From Xiheicaenibacterium sp046351325 (lineage in GTDB: Bacteria > Myxococcota_A > Polyangia > Polyangiales > Polyangiaceae), in contig JAXLYR010000014.1 in the NCBI GenBank assembly GCA_046351325.1, forward strand, positions 192,194-256,193: 64,000 bases of DNA. The letters run 5' to 3'. The notes under the pieces are model-generated. The model ran no database searches. It was not told the origin of the DNA and saw nothing but the letters and a program-made list of their open reading frames with translations. The translations under genes and the position numbers were made by a program. Of this stretch, positions 59,601 to 64,000 are shown piece after piece; position 1 is the stretch's first letter, and each line of letters begins with the position of its first letter.

Positions 59601-59817
59601 GCGCGCGGGCGTCGCGGCGAACCGCGGCGCGGCCGCGTCCCTCCTCGAGGCGCTCTCGTCGGACGCGGCGCCGCGCGTGTGGCTCGCGCTCGCCGAGAAC
59701 CCAGCCACGCCCGCCGGCGCGCTCCGCGCGCTCGCGGAGCGCGCCAGCGCCCTCGACAACAAGCCTCTGCAGATGGCGCTCGCGCAGCGCGGTAGCCGTG
59801 GCACATGGACGGCGTGA
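56692..59817 (+). CDS. Giant TIGR02996 protein with leucine-rich and LRV-type repeats
   Basis: About 1041 residues. Residues 1-160 share a domain with the protein at 6156-7940 (WPELAPWRRAEHENRAACDA). A TIGR02996 module follows at about 170-210 (LLERVAIDAPDDDDARAVLA, then ALLARGDPRGEFIAL). Leucine-rich repeats occupy about 240-540. The C-terminal half contains about 15 short repeats of the LRV/HEAT-like kind (VLVALAESGELDILAALVEN, LAQNPNLPADEVLALV, AVAHPNCPRAALGAA, LAENPATPAGALRALAE). It is likely a cytosolic interaction scaffold. GTG 56692 is preferred because GTG 56671 would leave only one base between divergent starts. A Lys/Glu- and Gly-rich insertion at 58594-58680 interrupts the repeats. 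Confidence 0.8.
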   Translation: MTEDDDQLEERVADEALAAWDTSRFDRLTELAGALGAVLDARAVAELDTKLRALKKSLRKPALEGRRLVVEALVAARRTGVGWRASRGASGLVALVVRDGGRVAVDLAVSKVVNHSPSTAWPELAPWRRAEHENRAACDAWARAAGRTLLEVAATGHTANSDASEELALLERVAIDAPDDDDARAVLADALLARGDPRGEFIALGLTIAPHLVPSPARRAIELRRAQLLERAGKSWTPRALTYARSVRYRRGLVEELSISPSALGKHGRALATEAPIRRVKLDRCAPNVLATALSNELFARVEELDLAGHALTVEHLAALARSTLPRLSLLSLGFSLELDVTAVRLLGAAPWASRVVSLAGSVSDEALECVAEDGLFPKLERLELARTGDGALALLAVRDLLALSARSATVRLASLLGTRGGSSLVWLRYEPSSVHVPFARGPLEDMSELGAPPETLRALSFATINGLYPDDYLELARQPAFSRLRYFCAPSAFEPLDEKHALALLEHPTLAHVVLGETQRQMLSKATIDRMERITNFTQSWPLEDAFDAAFVARRADLLAASALEREVSLPTARPRNQARAGTTRLEQARSEATAPEVLVALAESGELDILAALVENPSAPAAALDAFLASASFEKKEEILGGERSTLPKKRGGSRATSGSPPPSATLLAAAAAHSNASPALLTALASSGSRRVRDAVAAHPSAPAEALRVVRERGASSAALAQNPNLPADEVLALVSEGEAIQLALASRRDLDERVRSALLASTPAVVERLVEVGALSSAELARALERASPASSLHRAIVAHPDCPAIELERVAHDPESTTSMHAALARNPRAPESVLRAAFAALSAANTRLMSVVDIHPFHAHDVAQGFASITRHPKLPVDLLEALARESPQLALANPSTPESLVASLLEREPSLFGLAVAHPNCPRAALGAARAHEDPSLRAAAATNPSLEPAELAALAEDSDEHVRAGVAANRGAAASLLEALSSDAAPRVWLALAENPATPAGALRALAERASALDNKPLQMALAQRGSRGTWTA

Positions 59818-60596
59818 TGGCCTTCTACGTCCAGGACCGCGACGCCTTCGTCTCCACCGAGCTCACGCGCGGGCCGTGGAGCAACGACCACCAACACGCG
59901 GGGCCCCCCTCGGCGCTGCTCGCGAGGGCGCTCGAGCGCGTCGACGACCCCGCGGGTGAGCTCTTCCTCGCGCGCATCACGATCGAGCTCTTCAAGCCGA
60001 TCCCGATCGCGCCGCTCACGATCGCGGCCCGCGTCAGCCGTGCGGGCAAGACGGTCGAGCGGGTCGAGGCTGCGCTCAGCGCGGGCGGCGTCGAGCTCGC
60101 GCGCGCTTCGGGCGTCCGCATCCGGCGACGCGCGGTCTCCCTGCCCGAGGACGTGAGCACCGCGGGGCCCGTCATTCCCGGTCCGGATGATTGTACGCCG
60201 CTAAAGTTTTCGTTCTTCCAGCACGAGGTCGGCTACCACCTCGCGATCGAGGGGCGCATCGCGCGCGGCGTCTGGGGGGATCGCGACATCGTGACGTGGT
60301 CGCGCCCAGTCGTCGCGCTCGTCGAGGGCGAGGAGCTGCGGCCGGCGGAGCGCGTGCTCATCATCGCGGACGCCGAGAGCGGCATCTGCCCGCCGCTCGA
60401 CCCCATGCGCTACACGTTCTTGAACCCTGACCTCACCGTGTATTTCGAGCGGCCGCTCGAGGGCGAGTGGCTCGGGCTCGCGACGCGCTCGGCTGCGCAC
60501 GCGCACGGCGTAGGCATCGCGGAGAGCCTGCTTTTCGACGCGCGCGGTGCGCTCGGACGGAGCGCGCAGTCACTGATCGTCGCGCCGCGAGCGTGA
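59817..60596 (+). CDS. Thioesterase family protein (double hot-dog)
   Basis: A 259-residue protein of the acyl-CoA thioesterase-like double hot-dog type. N-terminal blocks RGPWSNDHQHAGPPSALLAR and ARITIELFKPIPIAPLTIAA match the conserved substrate-tunnel region, and a second hot-dog half ends LGLATRSAAHAHGVGIAESL and LFDARGALGRSAQSLIV. It would hydrolyse acyl-CoA or related thioesters; chain length is not predictable. ATG 59817 overlaps the giant repeat gene's TGA (TGATG), so translation is coupled; ATG 59805 is also in frame. Confidence 0.82.
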   Translation: MAFYVQDRDAFVSTELTRGPWSNDHQHAGPPSALLARALERVDDPAGELFLARITIELFKPIPIAPLTIAARVSRAGKTVERVEAALSAGGVELARASGVRIRRRAVSLPEDVSTAGPVIPGPDDCTPLKFSFFQHEVGYHLAIEGRIARGVWGDRDIVTWSRPVVALVEGEELRPAERVLIIADAESGICPPLDPMRYTFLNPDLTVYFERPLEGEWLGLATRSAAHAHGVGIAESLLFDARGALGRSAQSLIVAPRA

Positions 60597-60675
60597 CCTC
60601 GGTGGGGGGTGGGTCGACCGGCCGAGCGCGCGCCGGAGGGTGCATCTCTGCCCCCCAAAAATAGTCCCCGAGATC

Positions 60676-61350
60676 TCAGGCGCGAGGGCTCGGAGACGCG
60701 GGCTGGAAGCTGCCGTTGTCGTCGGCCTTGCGCTCCTCGCGGTTGCGGCGGCGGAGCGTGCCGAGCAGGCGATCCATCCAGCGATTGCTTATGCCGAAGT
60801 TCGTGTCGGGGTCGGCGAAGTGGTGCGCGAGGTGGTGGGCGCGCATGGCCTTGCCCCACGCGGTCTTCGGCTTGTGGAAGTGCGTGGCCCAATGCATCCC
60901 GTCGTAGAAGAGGTAGCCGGCGAGGGCGCCGAGCCAGATGGGCACGGTCACGCTCGTCTTCTTTGCGAGGCGCAGAGCGCCCGCGAGCGCCGTGGCGATC
61001 GTGATGCTGATGGGCAGCGGCATCACGAGCCGGTCGTCGTCGTCGGGGTACTTGTGGTGGAAGCCGTGCGCGATGTCGTGAAAGCGCTTGCTGATCGGGC
61101 CGACGCCCTCCCAGTGAAAGACCTTCTTGTGGACGAAGTACTCGGTTGCTTGCCAGCCGACGAACCCGAGGGGCACGAAGACAGCGAGCTTCTTGAAGGT
61201 GCTGACTTTGGTTACGACGGTGTAACCGAGTACGCCGGCGCCGATGGGGATCCAAAACACGAAGGGCGCGGCCGGGTGGACCTTCGAGAAGAACTCGAAG
61301 AAATCGCTGTCGAACATCCGGCCCTTCTGGTTTCGAAAGTGCTCGCGCAT
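60676..61350 (-). CDS. Fatty acid hydroxylase superfamily membrane protein
   Basis: A 224-residue membrane di-iron enzyme candidate. Histidine clusters of the sterol-desaturase/fatty-acid-hydroxylase superfamily are present: EYFVHKKVFH, RFHDIAHGFHHKYPDD, GMHWATHFHKP and RAHHLAHHFADPDTNFGIS. These lie between helices (FWIPIGAGVLGYTVV, LAVFVPLGFVGW, IWLGALAGYLFY). The order matches fatty acid 2-hydroxylase-like proteins. It is divergent from a fatty acid desaturase gene 116 bases away, suggesting joint control of membrane-lipid modification. Confidence 0.85.
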   Translation of the reverse strand: MREHFRNQKGRMFDSDFFEFFSKVHPAAPFVFWIPIGAGVLGYTVVTKVSTFKKLAVFVPLGFVGWQATEYFVHKKVFHWEGVGPISKRFHDIAHGFHHKYPDDDDRLVMPLPISITIATALAGALRLAKKTSVTVPIWLGALAGYLFYDGMHWATHFHKPKTAWGKAMRAHHLAHHFADPDTNFGISNRWMDRLLGTLRRRNREERKADDNGSFQPASPSPRA

Positions 61351-61466
61351 GAGCGGACGGATTAGGGGTTAAGGACGAGCGCGGCAAACACCAATAAGCC
61401 AGAGTTCGTAACGTCATGCGTTCCGACTGGAGTTCTCGCGCGCGACGGCCTAGAGAGGGCCTCGGT

Positions 61467-62531
61467 ATGAGCACGGGATCCATCGAAATTACGGACACCG
61501 TCGAGGCTCCGGTTTACGGCGACGGCGCCCTGTCGCGCTGGTGCAAGAAGGCCCTCTACCAAGCGCGCGACGAGGTCTTCGTTCGACTCACGATCCATCG
61601 CCTCGTGATGGCGGTCGTGATGATGTCGAGCCTCATCGCCGTCTCGCGGTTCGCGCCGAAGCTGATATGGCCCGCGATGGTCGCCTACTTCCTGGTTTGG
61701 AGCTGGCTGATCCCGCCGATCATCTTGATGCTCCACAACACGATGCATCGGCCCTTCATCAAGACGCCGAAGTTCCTGGATTGGGCGCACCCGTTCGCGA
61801 TGTCGTTCTTCTACGGCGTGCCGACCGGCTATCGGGAGCACCACCTCGGCATTCACCACTACGAGGACAACATGCCGGCGGACCTGTCCTCGACCATGCG
61901 CTACCAGCGCGACAGCTTCCTCCATTTCCTGGTGTACTTCGGGCGCTTCTTCTTTCTCAGCATCGTGGAGGTGCCGCTCTATCTCCACCGACACAAGCGC
62001 CGCAGCCTCGCGCGCCGCGCGCTCTTCGGCGAGATCGTGCACCTGTCGCTCATCGCGACTGCCATGTACGCCGACTGGCACTTCGGGCTCGTCGCCATGG
62101 TGGTTCCTTATGTGTCTTGCCGGTTCATGATGATGGCGGGCAACTGGGGACAGCACGCGTTCATCAACACCACGCGCAAGAACGACGGCATCTCCAACTC
62201 GGTGACGTGCATCAACTCGCCGTACAACAAGCGCTGCTTCAACGACGGCTATCACATCGGTCATCACCTCATGGCGGCGCGCCACTGGACCGAGCTGCCC
62301 GGCGACTTCGTGAAGAACCGCGAGCTCTACGCCAGTGAGGACGCGATCGTGTTCGAGAAGCTCGACTTCTTCATGGTCTCGGTGAACCTGTGGCTCGGCC
62401 GCTACGAGACGCTGGCGAAGCATTTCGTGCGGCTCGACGGCGTGCCGCGCGACGACGCCGAGGTCATCGCCATGCTGAAGGAGCGGGTGAAGCCCATCCG
62501 CGAGGCCTGGCCGACGCTCGCCGAGACTTGA
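61467..62531 (+). CDS. Fatty acid desaturase
   Basis: A 354-residue integral membrane desaturase. The three histidine boxes are HNTMH (near residue 94), REHHLGIHHYEDN (near 127) and GYHIGHHLMAARHW (near 268). Membrane helices flank them (LVMAVVMMSSLIAVSRFA, MVAYFLVWSWLIPPII, FLVYFGRFFFLSIVEV). It should introduce a double bond into acyl chains using O2 and a di-iron centre. ATG 61467 has GAGAGGG about 8 bases upstream. Its neighbour is a divergent fatty acid hydroxylase gene. Confidence 0.88.
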   Translation: MSTGSIEITDTVEAPVYGDGALSRWCKKALYQARDEVFVRLTIHRLVMAVVMMSSLIAVSRFAPKLIWPAMVAYFLVWSWLIPPIILMLHNTMHRPFIKTPKFLDWAHPFAMSFFYGVPTGYREHHLGIHHYEDNMPADLSSTMRYQRDSFLHFLVYFGRFFFLSIVEVPLYLHRHKRRSLARRALFGEIVHLSLIATAMYADWHFGLVAMVVPYVSCRFMMMAGNWGQHAFINTTRKNDGISNSVTCINSPYNKRCFNDGYHIGHHLMAARHWTELPGDFVKNRELYASEDAIVFEKLDFFMVSVNLWLGRYETLAKHFVRLDGVPRDDAEVIAMLKERVKPIREAWPTLAET

Positions 62532-62577
62532 GCGCTCGTAGGTAGTCGCGCCCGATCGCGTATCCTCCCGACCTACC

Positions 62578-64000
62578 GTGGGAGGACTCGACTCGACGAC
62601 CCAGGCGCTTGCGCTCCGGCTCGCACGGAGCCCGAATGATCCGGACGCGCTGCGTGCGCTCGAGCGCTATCGCTCGGACCCGGAGCTCTGCGCGGCGATC
62701 CTCTCGAACGCCGCGCACATCACGTCCGAGGGACCGGTCGCGAGCCACTGGCTGAGCGAGGCCGCGGCGTCCTTCATCGAGATGGACAACGATCGCCAGG
62801 CGGCCGTCCTCTTGAAGGAGGCGATCGAGCGCGACCCGACCAACGAGCTCGCGAGCCACCGCTTCGAGGATCTCTGCCTCGCGAAGAAGAAGTTCCGCGC
62901 GCTCGTGACGGTCATCGAGCGGCGCGCGAGCGACCTCGAGCAGCTCGGGCAAGCGGCGCCGCCGATGCGGGCGCTCGCGGCGCGCGTGTGGACGCGGCTC
63001 GGGGATCTCTACGCCACGCGCAACGACACGAGCCTCGCGCTCGAGGCCTTCGAGAAGGCGATCGCGACAGGGAGTCCGCCCGTCGGCGCGTGCCGCGAGG
63101 CCCGGCACATCCACCGCGATCGCGCCGAGATCGCGCGAGCGCTGGAGATCGCGGCGATCGAGGCGGAGCTCCTCGAGACGGACGAGGAGCGCATCACGCT
63201 GCTCCGCGAAGAGGCGACGATGCGCCTCGACATCGGCGACAAGACGGGCGCGACGCGCGCGCTCCGCAAGGCCCTCGAGCTCGACGACGGCGATCTCGCG
63301 GTCGCCGAGGAGCTCGGCACCGTGCTGCTCGAGCGGATCAAGTCGGGGCTCGCGTCGGAGGGCGAGCGCCTCGAGGCCGCGGCGCTCTTCTCGATGCTCG
63401 GCGACGCGTACGGAGACGAGGAGGGGCTCGCGCACTATCAGTCGGCGCTCGACTGTGATCCGGCGTGCGATCGCGCGCTCACGGGCATGCTCGGTCGGCA
63501 GGTCGCGATGCTCGAGCTGTCCGATCGCGTGCGTAAATACCTGCAGCGCCGGCCCGACGGACCGAGCGCGCCGCTCGCGCGCATCAAGCTCGCGCCGCAC
63601 CTCGAGGCCATGGGCAAGCGCACCGAGGCGATCGCGATGCTCGAGCCCTGCCTCGCGGTGACGACGGGCGACGAGCACGCAGCCGTCACGTCCGCGCTCG
63701 AGCGGCTCTACGCCGAGACCGATCAGTGGGAGGAGCTCGCGCAGCTCGTCTTGAAGCGACCGCCCGAGGCGCACGCGGATGGAGCTCTAGCGCCTGCGCG
63801 CGAGCGCGGCCGAGCGCTCTTCGAGCTCGCGCGCAAGGCCCACGAGCGAGGCCAATCGGCTGCCGCAGCGCGCATCGAGGAGATGGTCCTCGAGATCGAG
63901 CCCGCGCACGAGCAGGCCCTCGCGACCGCGTTGAAGCGGCTGCGCAGCGCGGGCGCGCCCGACGCGCTCGCCGCCGCGCTCGCGCGCGCCGCCGAGGCCA
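62578..64000 (+). CDS. TPR-rich protein (3' end beyond window)
   Basis: Open from GTG 62578 to the window end, at least 474 residues, with no stop. It is entirely helical with tetratricopeptide pairs (AAVLLKEAIERDPTNELASH, YATRNDTSLALEAFEKAIAT, ATRALRKALELDDGDLAVAE, GLAHYQSALDCDPACDRALT, RTEAIAMLEPCLAV). There is no signal peptide, so it is probably a large cytosolic scaffold. GTG 62578 is the first plausible start after the desaturase gene. Confidence 0.8.
   Translation, partial: MGGLDSTTQALALRLARSPNDPDALRALERYRSDPELCAAILSNAAHITSEGPVASHWLSEAAASFIEMDNDRQAAVLLKEAIERDPTNELASHRFEDLCLAKKKFRALVTVIERRASDLEQLGQAAPPMRALAARVWTRLGDLYATRNDTSLALEAFEKAIATGSPPVGACREARHIHRDRAEIARALEIAAIEAELLETDEERITLLREEATMRLDIGDKTGATRALRKALELDDGDLAVAEELGTVLLERIKSGLASEGERLEAAALFSMLGDAYGDEEGLAHYQSALDCDPACDRALTGMLGRQVAMLELSDRVRKYLQRRPDGPSAPLARIKLAPHLEAMGKRTEAIAMLEPCLAVTTGDEHAAVTSALERLYAETDQWEELAQLVLKRPPEAHADGALAPARERGRALFELARKAHERGQSAAAARIEEMVLEIEPAHEQALATALKRLRSAGAPDALAAALARAAEA

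Noticed and set aside
60600..60665. Rho-independent terminator between the convergent thioesterase and hydroxylase genes
   Set aside because: G- and C-runs can pair, but no T-run follows the stem in the right orientation for either gene.
62464..63774. Minus-strand open frame antisense to the TPR gene at the window end
   Set aside because: The plus strand shows regular tetratricopeptide spacing; the antisense product is Arg/Leu-rich without motifs.

Overview
The window is a very GC-rich, gene-dense bacterial chromosome segment with strong GC bias at third codon positions. It carries FHA/sigma-54 activators, Hanks-type kinases and pseudokinases, many lipoproteins with Ala/Pro/Ser-rich leaders, an AgmX/PglI-type C-terminal domain, EF-hand and TSP3-like calcium repeats, and several proteins with the TIGR02996 mini-domain. 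Together these point to a myxobacterium, most likely of the Polyangiales (Labilithrix/Sorangium-like). I saw no rRNA, tRNA or CRISPR array. The genus is inferred from gene content only.

Layout. 1-4.3 kb: the end of an NAD(P)-binding oxidoreductase, a DsbA-family protein, a convergent AraC-regulator plus TIGR02996-TssB-TssC fusion pair, and an SDR epimerase. 4.3-11.5 kb: two paralogous small genes (the second frameshifted), then a 2.5-kb island bracketed by a 113-bp direct duplication. The island holds an LRR/TIGR02996 gene and a decayed companion. After it come an EXPERA-like membrane gene and a remarkable pseudokinase-TM-CBM9-DsbA-like-FKBP protein. 11.4-20.5 kb: a minus-strand run of secreted lipoproteins, including an apparently circularly permuted esterase. 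20.6-28.5 kb: a minus-strand set of tolC-like, divergent membrane pyrophosphatase, SWIM/SNF2 helicase and small membrane protein genes. 28.7-34.7 kb: plus-strand lipoproteins, TPR proteins and an aldehyde dehydrogenase-like protein without its cysteine. 34.7-38.0 kb: a minus-strand series of rplC, rlmE, a short TssC-like sheath gene and a di-iron ferritin-like gene. 38.2-45.9 kb: a lipoprotein, a MarR regulator with a palindromic operator abutting its start, an FHA-sigma-54 activator, a beta-barrel protein and an EF-hand membrane protein. 46-54.9 kb: five overlapping minus-strand genes (pseudokinase, OmpA, class III cyclase, LysM/FecR, kinase with receiver-like tail). 55-64 kb: a transglutaminase-like lipoprotein, a giant TIGR02996/LRV-repeat protein, a thioesterase, a fatty-acid hydroxylase/desaturase pair and a TPR protein cut by the window edge.

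How it fits together. Two ideas deserve most attention. First, type VI-type contractile-sheath proteins occur twice with no baseplate, tube or ATPase genes nearby: once as a TIGR02996-TssB-TssC single polypeptide behind an AraC regulator, and once as a short TssC translationally coupled to a ferritin-like protein. Second, envelope-sensing signalling is assembled by domain shuffling. One protein joins a dead kinase to three periplasmic binding/folding domains, and one overlapping operon joins peptidoglycan-binding proteins (OmpA, LysM/FecR) to a cyclase and an active kinase. TIGR02996 proteins recur four times, and two of them share a distinctive N-terminal domain, indicating local paralogue expansion.
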